64,000 bases of DNA from Glebionis coronaria (Eukaryota > Streptophyta > Magnoliopsida > Asterales > Asteraceae), in NCBI GenBank assembly GCA_025667525.1, contig JANFOE010002252.1, positions 148,501 through 212,500 on the forward strand. Reading direction: 5' to 3'. Positions 21,674 to 32,532 of the stretch are shown here, in pieces. How positions within the stretch are numbered: the first letter of the stretch is position 1; each line of letters opens with the position of its first letter. Below the pieces are notes generated by a model, which was given only the letters and a program-made list of their open reading frames with translations, searched no databases and was not told the origin of the DNA. The position numbers and the translations under genes are program-made.

Positions 21674-24600
21674 TAATAAGTGTGTAAACACTTATCTTTT
21701 TTCCACTAAAATCAAGGAAAAACAAGACCTGATCATGTGTTTTATATCATAAAAGTCGGAATTACGCGTGGTTTTGTGTTTTTGTGTTTAAATAGGTACA
21801 AATGATCAAAAGAAGAGAAAACACGGGATTTTACGGTCAAAGGTCGAAGAAAAGTCCAAAAAGAGACGAAGACAAAGTCAAAAAATCAAAAGTGTGCCAA
21901 GTTCACGAAACCGGCTAAACCGACACGAGGTTGAAGAAAATAATCAACAAAGCCAAATCGAGCTCAATTTTTAGCGGATTAAATCTTTTTAAGATAATCA
22001 AGCTTTGTGGGTCCCACATTCGGATAAATGGGCTTAAAAGCCCATTAAGTACTTATTTGCTAAAGAGTTACTAACCATGAGGCCCAAAAGAAGACAACCC
22101 ATTATAAAAATTCGAGTGAAAATTGGGCCCAAGCCCATTTGATTGAAAAATAAACAAACGGATGAATTAGTTTTGTTGGGCCAAGCCATTGTTAAACAAA
22201 GCATGGACGGTTAATTTAAAAAAACATATGCTAGTAAAAAGTCAACACCACATTACGTTTGTTTATTAAACGTGTGTCCCTCAAACGTTTATTATTTTCA
22301 CCCCCACTTCCATTTTATCTTCTTTTCGATACCAACAATAAAACACCCACCTTCCCCTTTTACTGTTTCTCTCTCTCTCACAAATGTACACAGCCTCCAT
22401 CTTCACCTTTTTACCCACAAACCCTAAATTTACCCTACCAAAAATCACACACCCAAAATTAGGGGATTTTCCCTCAAAGTTTAATTCACTCAAAACAAAT
22501 TAAATCCCCCAAGTTTTTCGGAGCACTCACCATGTGGTCCTCATTCCCTCCAACGTGGCAATCCGTGTGCACAAGGATAAATCTCATCCGTATGATCAAG
22601 AGAGAGGATGAGAATGAAGGATTATACGGCCCTGATTTCAAGACGTGAGCACCAAGATGTTTCAAGAAGGTTTTGGGGTTTTTGCCTATAAAAACCCCCC
22701 CAAAAAAAAAGATGTAACAGGAAGCTTTTCTCTATTTTTTCTTTCAGTTTTTAATTAAATTTAGGAGTAGGTTAAAATAGATTTAATTTTCAGAAAATTA
22801 GATTAGGTTCTTGTATTTTTAATTTTCAGTAATGTAATTTCTTATTATTAATGAAAGTTCTTTTTTTATTAAATCTTGTCTCAATTTAATTTTCCTGTCA
22901 AGCTTTATTTAGATCTTGGAACTGCTTAATTTTTTTTAAGTTACTGTTGGTTTATTATTCGGATAAAAAAAAATATTTATATATATGTAAAAATAAAATA
23001 AAGGAAAGGTAATTATTTTCCCCACTTGAAAATAAAAAAGGGATACTGTTCGTTTGGGTTTGATTGGTTCGAAATAGCTGTTCGGTTTAAGGGAATGATT
23101 AAGTTGGTTCGAAGGTGGTGTTTGTTTGATTCGTTGATAAGACTGCTCAGCGCAGCTTCTTCTACCCAATGGATTCAACAATAGGTTCTTCTCCTTTTTC
23201 TTATTTTTTTATTTTTACTGTTAAGTTTTAATTTAATAGTCTGTGTTTGTTTGATTAATCTGCTAGTTATATTTTGATCTGGTATTTAGTTTTTTTTTAG
23301 AATCTGCTTAGTTTTTTTTGTAAGTTTATGCTTTTATTTTCGAGTCTATTTAATTTGATATTGGTTTATCTTGTTTAAGTTGTTAAGGTTCAGTCAGTTT
23401 TTTTGTTAGATTTTAAATCCGCTCATTTTAGTCTGCTTTAATAACTTATGAATCTGATTTTGGCTTAATTAGTTTTTCTGTCTAGATTTGATAATGTTGG
23501 GAATTGCTTAAAATATTCTGTTTCGATTAAGTTTTTAGTTTAAGATTTAACTGCTTATTGCTTATGTTGTTTATTTTATTCAGTTTGGATTTTGCTTATT
23601 GATATTCAGTATATCTGTTTTATCAGCTTGTTTTGTTTAAGTCTGCTTATTATTAGCTTATTTAGGTTTACTGTCTTTTGCCTTTTAGTTTAATCTGCTT
23701 TTTAGTTTCTCAACTGCTTATCTTATACTGCTTTGCTTCTTTTTAATTGTTTTAGCTTATCATTAGCTTAATTGCCTATTTGCTTAATTAGATAGTTTTA
23801 ATCAACTATTTATTGCTATTTGGGATATAGCTTATTGCTTTTTTAGATATAGCCTTTTGATTTATCTGTTGTTTTTTACTGGTATTCGTCTTATTTGCTT
23901 TTGTTGCTGCTGTGTACTCATATCTCTTGGTCTGAGTATCGTCCTAATATAAGTATGAAAAGTCAAAAATAACAAAAAAAAAATAAATAGCATAATTTGG
24001 TCACTGGTGGGCTTCGATCCTAGGACCTCCCGTACAACATACCAGCGCCCCACCAACTCATCTAGAATCCTTTTTGTGTATTTCCTTTAACTTTTGAATT
24101 AATATAGTATAATGTGTAGTGCCAGTTTTGATTAAATTAGTTTAAAGTTTATTTACTTTATTTAAAAAAGTTTTTAAATAGAATTTTCTTTTAATCCGTT
24201 TTTATAAAATATAAAAAGAAAAAAAATATTTTTATTTATTTTAGACTTTTAAATTAGTTTAAATTTTAGTTTAGGTTTTAAATTAGTTTTCATAAAAGGT
24301 CTTTACAATAGTTTTATTTTAGTATAAAATTAGTGTATTTTAAGTTTTATTTAAAATAGATTTACTTTTATTTTCAAATTTAAATTAGTTTTAAATCTTT
24401 TTATTTCAAATTTACTTTTATGAGTCTTTAGTTTAAAAAAGGGTTTTAAGTTTTCATTTAAAATGATTTAGTCTAAAAAGTCTTTATTTTAGTCATTTTA
24501 ATATATTTTAGTTTATAAATTAAATTTGTTTTGTTTAATTAAATTTGTTTTGTTTAATTTGTTTAATTTGTTTAACTAGTTTTTATTTCAAAGTCATTAT

Positions 24601-24809
24601 TAGTTTTTAAGTTTTATATTTTCAATTAGTTTTAAAATAGATTTATTTAAATTAGATTTTAATATTAAATAGTTTTAATTAGTTTAAAAATACCAAAAAT
24701 ATTATTTACCAAAAACAAAGTTAAGTCGTAACGATTAATTGGAAATCAAATTCGGGTGAGTCGAGGACGATAATAGAAATAAAAAAAGGGTAACAAAATC
24801 TCAGTTTCA
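21674..24809 (+). repeat. LTR d of the array
   Basis: Full-length LTR ending at the TSD. It shares with LTR a the variants AAGAAGAG, TTTTCGATA, AGGAGTAGG, ATCTGTTTT, AGTCTAAAAAG and TTTTTAAGTTTTAT, which b and c lack. LTRs a and d therefore look like the original pair of one insertion. Confidence 0.92.
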
Positions 24810-24814
24810 GAAGG
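24810..24814 (+). repeat. Target-site duplication GAAGG, right copy
   Basis: Matches 3067-3071. The Sirevirus pol reading frame resumes at the next base. Confidence 0.95.
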
Positions 24815-26739
24815 CCTTCCACAATGACCACTCTTGTGTTGCATGTCTTAAAGGCAAGCAACACAAGGTCTCATTCAAGTCCAAACAGGTGCATACTAGT
24901 TCTAGACCTCTTCATATGCTACACATGGACCTCTTTGGTCCAACCAATATAGAAAGTTTGAATGGTAAGTCATATTGCTTTGTCATCACAAATGACTTTT
25001 CTAGGTTTACTTGGACATTCTTTCTAGCTATGAAGAGTGACACAGCTGATATTCTAATTGATTTTATCACTCAGATTGAGAAGAGGTCTGGCAATGAAGT
25101 TAAAATGCTTAGGAGTGATAATGGTGGAGAATTTAGGAATAAGAAGCTAGATGATTTTTGTGCCAGGAAAGGAATTACTAGGCAATTTAGTATTGCTAGA
25201 ACCCCACAGCAAAATAGGGTTGCTGAGAGGAAAAATAGAACCCTAATTGAAGCAGCCAGAACAATGTTGGCTGATGCTCATTTTCCTATAGCCTTTTGGG
25301 ATGAGGCTGTTAATACAGCTTGCTATGTTCAAAATAAAGCATTAGTTAACAAAATTCAGAACAAAACACCTTATGAGTTACTTTGGGGTAGAAAACCTTA
25401 TATTGGTTTTCTCAGACCTTTTGGTTGTCATGTAGTAGTTTTAGATACTAGTGATGCCTTAGGGAAATTTAGTGCAAAAGGTGATGAGGGCTACTTCATG
25501 GGGTATTCAGTGCAGAGCAAGGGATATAGGGTTTATCTTAAAGAGGAAAAACGTATACTTGAAAGAGTACATGTTAGGTTTTTAGAGAGTAAACCTAGTG
25601 ATCCTGAAAGTGGTCCTAATTGGTTGTTTGACTTGGAACCTTTATCTAGAACTTTAAATTATATGCCTGTCACTAATCCAGACATTGTGAAGGTAACTTC
25701 AAATGTTATGGAGGAACAAGTTGTTGATGTTTCAGGTACTCAGGTTCATGAAAAGGTTGGATCACAAGCAGAAAAGACATCTCCTATCCAAGAATATGTT
25801 ACAATTCCCATTTGGACAGATACTTTTGCTGCTGCTGCTGCTGCTGGAAAAGATAATGGTGGTTTCCAAGTACCACCAGATACAAACATGCATGGTCCTT
25901 CAGGCGCTGACAAAGGCAAATCTAGCGCTGACAAGACCAATTCAGACGTTGATGGTTCAGACGTTAACAACAACAGTTCAAGCGTTGTTAGCCCAAGCGC
26001 TGACAAACAAGATTCAGGCGTTGACAACACTTCTGCACATCTTTTCTCTTCCATTTTTAAACAAGGTGAACCTTCCAATATCTATGAAGAGGTTCATCCT
26101 CATGTTGATGAAAGAGAGTCTGATGAAGAAGACATTGGCAACATGGAGAATGAAGTTGAAGATACCAGACTTTTTGAGGGAGGAGTACTTACTTCAGTCA
26201 TGAAGAATCATCCTCCTTTTCAAATCATTGGTAATGTTGATACTCCAGTTCAGACTAGAAGATCTCATCAAGGTCTTGGTGGGTTTATTACCAATATACA
26301 CAAGAAGGTTGATACCCCTCTTGTGCAAGCATGTTTGTTTGCCTGTTTTCTGTCACAACAGGAACCCAAGAAAATATTTGATGCTCTCAAAGAGCCAAGT
26401 TGGGTGGAAGCAATGCAGGATGAGCTTCACCAATTTGCAATTCAGGATGTTTGGGAGCTGGTTGATTGTCCTAGATATGTCAGACCTATAGGGACAAGAT
26501 GGGTTCTAAGGAACAAGAGAGATGAAAGAGGCATTGTGGTCAGAAACAAGGCAAGGTTAGTGGCTCAGGGATATACACAGGAGGAGGGGATAGACTATGA
26601 GGAAGTCTTTGCACCAGTTGCAAGGATTGAAGCTATAAGGATCTTTCTAGCCTATGCATCCTGCATGGGCTTCACTGTCTATCAAATGATGTCAAGAGTG
26701 CCTTCCTCTATGGAACTATTGTTGAGGAAGTATATGTGA
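24815..26739 (+). pseudogene. pol: Sirevirus integrase and N-terminal RT
   Basis: The frame starts inside the HHCC zinc-binding region (Cys pair in CVACLKGK), then the rve integrase core with catalytic Asp codons at 24928 and 25117 and Glu at 25225. The second Asp and the Glu are 36 codons apart, the D-35-E spacing, and all three are present. A low-complexity linker with seven copies of the 21-bp motif (25902-26026) and an Ala run follow, then the RT_Ty1 (RVT_2) domain. A one-base deletion between 26688 and 26689, at the first catalytic Asp of RT, moves the rest of RT into the next frame. The frame runs on to a TGA at 26737-26739. Confidence 0.9.
25902..26030 (+). repeat. NCGYTGAC motif cluster 4 (integrase-RT linker)
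   Basis: Seven copies with core triplets at 25904, 25925, 25946, 25961, 25982, 25997 and 26018; spacings 21, 21, 15, 21, 15, 21. All are in one codon phase. Confidence 0.85.
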
Positions 26740-27890
26740 TGCAACCTCCTGGTTTTGAGGATCCAGAGAATCCAGATAAAGTGTATAGAGTCAAAAAGGC
26801 TATGTATGGCCTTCATCAAGCCCCTAGAGCATGGTATGGTACTTTGTCTACCTATTTGGTGGATAATGGATTCAAGAGGGGCACCATAGATCAGACACTG
26901 TTTACAAAGAAGAAAGGCAAGGATGTATTGCTTGTCCAGGTCTATGTTGATGATATCATTTTTGGGTCTACTGATCCAAAGATTAGTGAGGATTTCTCCA
27001 AGCTTATGACAGACAAATTCAAGATGAGTGCTATGGGGGAGATGAACTTCTTTCTTGGTTTACAAGTTCAGCAGAAAGAAGATGGTATCTTCATCTCCCA
27101 GGATAAATATGTGGCTGAGATCTTGAAGAAGTTTGGCTTTTCTCCACATGAAAAGAGGGCTACTACTCCTATGGATAGAGAACACCCTTGGGGAAAGATT
27201 GGAGATGGGAAAGATGTTGATGTCAGGCACTATAGATCCATGATTGGATCATTGATGTACCTTACTGCCTCCAGACCTGACATCATGTTTGCTGTGTGTG
27301 CTTGTGCACGCCATCAAGTGACTCCCAAAGAATGTCACCTTTATGCTGTGAAGAGGATCTTTAGGTACCTAAGATGCTATCCTGGTCTTGGTTTGTGGTA
27401 CCCAAAGGATTCACCATTGGAGCTGATTGCATATTCAAATAGTGATTATGGAGGTGATAAATTTGATAGGAAATCCACAACTGGTGGATGTCAGTTTCTT
27501 GGGAGCAGGTTGATATCTTGGCAATGCAAGAAACAAACAGTGGTGGCTAATTCTACAACTGAAGCTGAGTACATGGCTGCAGCTGCTTGTTGTGGACAAG
27601 TTTTGTGGATTCAGAACCAGCTGTTAGACTATGGGTATAATTTCAAGCATACCAAGATATTTGTTGACAATAACAGCACTTTATGCATCATTAAGAATCC
27701 TGTACATCATACTAAAACTAAACACATAGAAATTAGACACCATTTTATAAGAGATTGTTTTGAAAAAGGTTTAATACAACCAGATAGGGTTGACACTGAG
27801 GAAAATGTGTCAGATTTACTAACTAAACCTTTTGATACTGGGAGGTTTCAATACTTGGTAACAAGTATTGGAATGATCAATCTTACATAA
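26689..27890 (+). pseudogene. pol: Sirevirus RT (main part) and RNase H
   Basis: This continues RT after the deletion at 26688. The YVDD catalytic box is at 26943-26954, followed by the FFLGLQV region and the copia RNase H domain (KSTTGG, TTEAEYMAAA, KHIEIRHHFIRD). At 27438-27440 an Asn codon stands where the family has a conserved Asp (Y-S-D-x-D), consistent with a G-to-A change in an RNase H catalytic residue. The frame is otherwise open for about 400 codons and ends with TAA at 27888-27890, the true end of pol. Confidence 0.9.
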
Positions 27891-27982
27891 TATGTGTTTT
27901 GGAGCCTTTTTGTAAAAGTATGTACAGGATGATGCTTTGTTATTGGTCTTATGATGATTTAGATTTTCCACTATATTTTTCT

Positions 27983-28102
27983 AACCCTGACAAAGGTTGC
28001 TTGAACGCTGATAAGTGTTTTTGCAACGTTGTCAGCAATATAATTGTCTAACGCTGACAAAGCTTCCCTCAACGCTGTCATGTGTTATCGGGGCGTTGTC
28101 AG
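27983..28102 (+). repeat. NCGYTGAC motif cluster 5 (non-coding)
   Basis: Six copies with core triplets at 27984, 28005, 28026, 28051, 28072 and 28093; spacings 21, 21, 25, 21, 21. Some read GTTGTC rather than GCTGAC. The 21-bp spacing persists although this DNA is not translated. Confidence 0.8.
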
Positions 28103-28740
28103 CAACAATGTTAGTTGTGGTTTTCAATCTAAATGTGCAGATGGTGTTAGCAGTATACCATTGGATACAGAGTTGCTTATGGATCAATGGAGAAGCATTT
28201 GGACAAGTTTTTATTTATGGATGATGGTTGGAATTTTAAATTCCTATCTTGACATAAATTTTTATGTTCATGCATATTTTTAGCAATTCATGTATCATAG
28301 TTTAACGGGAGGTTTTAGGAACCTTTAGGATGTTTGGGTATCCATATGATACTCTTATCACAATTCTAGATTGTGTCCACAGGTGAGTATGAATTAGTTT
28401 TACTAAATCATGAGGCACTGTAGCATGCAAATTTGATATACTATGCATGCTGCCAAGACATTTTTGGCCTAGAATTGGTTGTGGTCTGTTGGGAGACTTG
28501 GGAATAATTTTGTTATGGGATTTACCTGGGAGTAACAAGGAATTTTATAAGGTAACTTGGTTGTTAAGAGCTTTGGTTAGCAAGGGACACTAGAGGACTG
28601 TTATGTCTATCTTGCTTATGCAAGTGTGCATAACTGGACAGTGCTTGCCGCCCTATAATAATTATCAGCTTTTTGGTTATCTTCTCTAGGATAAATTACT
28701 TTGTTAAGGTCATTTTTCATTTTTAAACATTTTTATTTTT

Positions 28741-28862
28741 GGATGCTGACAAGAATTTTCCAAGCGTTGTTGTGACCAAATTAGACGCTGACATGGCTAT
28801 AGGCAAACGTTGACAAGATTATAGCCGTTGGGCGTTGATAGGTTATTTTTGACCGTTGACAC
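28741..28862 (+). repeat. NCGYTGAC motif cluster 6 (non-coding)
   Basis: Six copies with core triplets at 28743, 28764, 28785, 28807, 28832 and 28853; spacings 21, 21, 22, 25, 21. It lies about 175 bp upstream of the TATA box of the extra ORF, where promoter elements would be expected. Confidence 0.8.
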
Positions 28863-29034
28863 TCAATGGGGCCTACCCAGTTGTTACTTTTTGACATATT
28901 TTTAGGCCGTAATTTTGGGAGTTGTTACTTTTCATTTAATGCATGAGATAAACTTATAATTTTTCAATATTTTCATGATTACTTTTTAAAAATACTTGCC
29001 TCTTTTTGGGCCTATCACATGCATTTTCTTCTCC

Positions 29035-29041
29035 TATAAAT
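29035..29041 (+). promoter_or_regulatory. TATA box upstream of the Sirevirus extra ORF
   Basis: TATAAAT sits in CTCCTATAAATTTGG, 106 bp before the ATG at 29141. The stretch between is rich in C/T and A like plant 5' leaders. This suggests an internal promoter giving a separate mRNA; inference only. Confidence 0.5.
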
Positions 29042-30009
29042 TTGGCTCCTATTTTTAAACAGGGTATCTATAATTCTTGTCTAACACAATTTTCTCTTAT
29101 CAACTTCATCTTCATCCATCAAATTTAACAGCTTTCATCAATGGCACCAAAGTTTAAACCATCAGAATTGGAATTGGGATTCAGAACTCAACACAACATG
29201 ATCGCGTATCTTGAAGCTGATGATACTCTGTTTCCTCAATACACACAAATGGTGGCGTATTTGAACGCATCCCCCCTTAGGTATGCTCTTTCTTATGCAC
29301 CACTCATTCCAGTCACACATATTAAACAGTTTTGGAACACTGTCAGTTCCTCAACAGTTAATAGAGTGACTACATTGACTTCCATTGTTCATGGGAGACC
29401 TTGGGTGGTTACTGAGGCTTTGGTACGCCAAGCATTGCATCTTGATGATGCTGATGGTATAGCCACCCTTCCCATCAATGAAATAGAACAAGGGCTAAGG
29501 GCTTTGGGATATCCTTTTCCTGATGAAGGTACCTTAAACAAGTATCATAAACAGGAATTTCCCCCAGCCTGGAAGTACCTCATACATATCCTCCTTCAAT
29601 GTTTGAGTCCCAAATGCACTGCACACAATGAGATCAATAGATCTATTGCAAGTGCAATTGTGTGTATTGCAACAGGGCAAAAATTTAATTATTCTAAAAT
29701 GATTTTTGAGGGCATGTGTAAAAATAAGGGGAACAAAATGACTTTAGCTTATCCCCGATTTTTGCAAATGGTTTTTGATGTTCAAGGATACTACACACGG
29801 GATCATAATGATTTTTATGAGATCCCTGTGCAAAAGAAAGCTATTTTTATAAAGATGAACTCCCCACCCCATCGTGACCTACCCTTAACCCAAGCTATGC
29901 TTGCTGTTATTACAGCAGCACAACCCCAACCAGATCCCCAACCACAACTTGACCCAATACCTGAACCATTACCTTCACCTGAACATATGCAACTTGACCA
30001 AGATCCCTT

Positions 30010-30063
30010 TAACGCTGACACATTAAATGTTGGCGTTGATGTGCCTATTTCCAACGTTGACAC
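30010..30063 (+). repeat. NCGYTGAC motif cluster 7 (extra ORF)
   Basis: Three copies with core triplets at 30012, 30033 and 30054, exactly 21 bp apart, in the linker after the N-terminal domain. Confidence 0.85.
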
Positions 30064-30714
30064 CCAACCTTCACAAACCTAAACACACCTTAACCAACCC
30101 ACATCCACCCATTCTTCCACACCATCTTCTACACCCCCTAAATATAGGTTGATGAAACGCCAAAGGACTACTAGAGTGTTCTCCTCTGGTGGTCCTAGCC
30201 ATGTAGCAGAGAGAACCACCACCACAAGTGTGGCTGGTGACATGGATGAGGCTGGGACTATTGGTTCTGGCTCAGAAGCTGGCCAAGGCAGTCCCACCAT
30301 CATTAAGTCCTCATCCATGCCCAATGAATCTGACTTGGGAGGTCAAATCCCTATTTTAGAAGAGGGCAGACTGGAACCAATGACTCTTATGGAATTGACG
30401 GCAGTCTGCATGAGCTTGCAAAAGCAAAATGCAGACTTAGTACAAGTTGTCAGCTCACAAGGCCTTGAACTCAAGCAATTGAGGGAGAGGATTGTTGTTT
30501 TAGAGACTGCAAGTGCCAGGAGAGGTATGGAGGAATCTTCCAAAGGGGAGGAAGATCCAATAAATCTGAGTGATAAGGGCAGCCATGATGGTCAATCTTT
30601 GGATGTTGCTGAGGCCCTTACAACTTTGAAGAAACAAACAGGTTTTGATACGTCCTTAGTTTCTCCTACCAACTTGAATTTATCATTTACATCCATGTTG
30701 GAAGAGATTAAAAA

Positions 30715-30811
30715 AGGCGCTGAGGCAGGAAATTTGGGCGTTGACAAGGAGAATTTGGACGCTGACAGAAATATTTTGGGCGCTGATAGAACAAAATTGG
30801 GCGTTGACAGA
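30715..30811 (+). repeat. NCGYTGAC motif cluster 8 (extra ORF)
   Basis: Five copies with core triplets at 30717, 30738, 30759, 30780 and 30801: five units at a strict 21-bp period with variable DNA between. Confidence 0.87.
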
Positions 30812-32240
30812 CCTGCACATGAAGGTGATGTATCCCAGTCATCATCTATCATCAAGGAGGTTTCTTCACAGGTATTACCATCTACCTTACCAACAATTGC
30901 TCCACTAGATAAGGGTAAGGGTATTATGGTAGAAGAGAGTGTTCCAAAGGATGCAGCTCAAGTTGAGTTTGATAGAAGATTAGCTGCACAAATCATGGAA
31001 CAGGATAAAAAGGAGGTGAAAGAGTCACCATTTGTAGTGACTTCAGAAGAAGGAAGTGATGAAGCTAGCTCAGACTTAAGTGTCATGATTATAGAACCAG
31101 AAAGGCTTGAGTATGGAGATGAGTTGGCTGAGGAGAAATTGAGAGAATTGAAATTGCAGGTTGATTTTGACATGCCAGAGGTGGTTCAAATGTATCATGC
31201 TTGGGAAGAAAGATGTATGGAGAATCCAGACTTGACTGTTTTAGATCAAATATGGGGATTGGAGATTCTCCTCAGAGTTCAGAAGGATTTCCAGGTAATT
31301 TTGAAACACAAGGCAAGCAATATTCTCTCAGAATTGAAAAGGGATAGAAGGGAGCTATACTACATGTTGCTCAGATGTCATGGAGTAGGATGGACTTATC
31401 AGAAGTTGAAGGCATTGACATTTGATGAGTTGGAATGCAAGGCTTATCCCATTTGGGTGAGAGTGCAGGAAGCAAACACTCTCAGACTTCTTTCTGATGA
31501 AAGAAAGGAAGAACTTGCAGAAGAAATGGAGCTCAAGAAAGCTATGTTTGTTCCCAGACCAGTAAAAAAGGGGATTTCTCTTGAGTTTCCCAAAGATATG
31601 GATCCACTATATCCAAGTGAAGCTGTTATAAGAAAGAGACTCAAGCTCTCACCATTAGAAGCTTCAGATATGGTACAAGTGTTACCATTAGATTCCAGAA
31701 ACCCAATTGTGAGCTATGAAGAAGATGAATGTGGGTTTTGGAAGATTGGCAGATATGGCAAAGAGGTACACACTTTTACCACTCTCATATCTTTGTTTGC
31801 AAGTTGTGATAGAGAAGACTTGGTGGACCTATGGAGGTTGTTAGAGACCAAGTATGAGGCTGAAGCACCAACTTCAGCTAATGGAATAAAACTGTGGTCC
31901 ACATTCAAAAGAATGTGTGGACCAAAAGATGAGGATCCTGCTATTTGGAAGGATCTTGAAGATGATCTCAGTGGTCTTCAATGGAGATTATATTCAGCTG
32001 CTGGTGTTTACCATTTAAGTTCTACAAAGTTTGCTGAGTATCTACTTGTGGATGGTCAGTATTTCATATCCGAGGCTATTTTGGAGAAGATGAAGGACAC
32101 TCAGCTGGAGACTGACTATTCAAGTGACGTGGCAAAAGATTTGATCAGATTTATTCATTACCAATATGATAAGGTTTGTAAGATTCCTCCTAGTCCTTAA
32201 TGCTTATTCAGAAACTTGATCATAAGAGTGGATATCAAGT

Positions 32241-32252
32241 TTAGGGGAGGAT
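32241..32252 (+). other. Sirevirus polypurine tract
   Basis: TTAGGGGAGGAT lies immediately before the 3' LTR. Nearly the same junction (ATAGGGGAAGAT then TGTTGGGAAT) occurs on the - strand of the small element at 50526-53992. Confidence 0.85.
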
Positions 32253-32282
32253 TGTTGGGAATAAATTAAGGCCAGATCACTT

Positions 32283-32394
32283 GAGCGCTGACAAGAGTAA
32301 AACAAGCGTTGACAAGAACAAAACAAGCGCTGACAGCTCAAGCGTTGACAAGATAAAGTCAAGCGTTGACACATTGAAGACAAGCACTGATGGA
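32283..32394 (+). repeat. NCGYTGAC motif cluster 9 (LTR U3)
   Basis: Six copies with core triplets at 32285, 32306, 32327, 32342, 32363 and 32384; spacings 21, 21, 15, 21, 21. They lie about 130-240 bp upstream of the LTR TATA box, in U3. Confidence 0.88.
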
Positions 32395-32524
32395 AAGATA
32401 TACTCTACGCGTTTATTGTATTCTAGATTACTTCTAGTAAAGATAGGAACAACAATGTATTTTCTATATTTATCTTTACCTAGAATAGTTGATACGTAGA
32501 TTATTGTACAAGGCTTCTTATGTC

Positions 32525-32532
32525 TATAAAAG
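32525..32532 (+). promoter_or_regulatory. TATA box of the Sirevirus LTR
   Basis: TATAAAAG sits in a GTC-TATAAAAG-AAGACC context downstream of the motif cluster. It is the likely core promoter of the element. Confidence 0.7.

Larger units (their letters stand above)
3072..24809 (+). mobile_element. Chained array of a non-autonomous Athila-derived Ty3/gypsy element: four LTRs, three internal domains, one TSD pair
   Basis: The order is LTR a (3072-6208), internal 1 (6209-10244), LTR b (10245-13391), internal 2 (13392-17434), LTR c (17435-20576), truncated internal 3 (20577-21673) and LTR d (21674-24809). Only the outermost ends carry the GAAGG duplication, so the array is one integrated unit or a single insertion later expanded by recombination. 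The primer-binding site is of the Asp-tRNA type used by Athila. The internal DNA holds an Athila-like zinc-knuckle protein and an acidic ORF but no protease, RT or integrase. Its 3' region is visibly homologous to the 3' region of the - strand Athila element at 46988-48824, so it was probably mobilised by Athila proteins. Confidence 0.9.
27891..29140 (+). other. Sirevirus spacer between pol and the extra ORF, with two motif clusters
   Basis: About 1.25 kb without credible coding. It holds motif clusters at 27983-28100 and 28741-28862, a TATA box at 29035 and a short pyrimidine-rich leader before the ATG at 29141. Short open frames here have no recognisable content. Confidence 0.75.
29141..32200 (+). 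pseudogene. Sirevirus extra (env-position) ORF, about 1,020 codons with one nonsense codon
   Basis: The ATG at 29141 (CATCAATGGC) opens a frame interrupted only by TAA at 30080-30082, after which the same frame stays open to TAA at 32198-32200. The stop is consistent with CAA to TAA. The N-terminal part (to about residue 235) is a folded-looking helical domain that resembles a family I recall beside copia pol genes in Asteraceae. A Pro-rich linker, a basic KRQRTTR patch (30155-30175) that could be a nuclear signal, and a leucine-rich coiled coil (about 30376-30520) follow. Then come motif-derived (A/V)D(K/R) repeats and a charged C-terminal domain of about 330 residues. I see no signal peptide or membrane segment, so an envelope role is not supported. 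Function unknown. Confidence 0.8.

Noticed and set aside
25703..26203. + strand open frame in another phase within the integrase-RT linker
   Set aside because: It arises from the low-complexity motif repeats; the integrase/RT frame explains the DNA.
29141..32200. Envelope glycoprotein
   Set aside because: The position fits the env-like ORF of Sireviruses, but no signal peptide, membrane segment or cysteine-rich ectodomain is visible.
602..32394. CRISPR array for the regularly spaced motif
   Set aside because: Units are 8-10 bp at 21-bp steps inside plant retrotransposon genes; no long direct repeats, spacers or cas genes.
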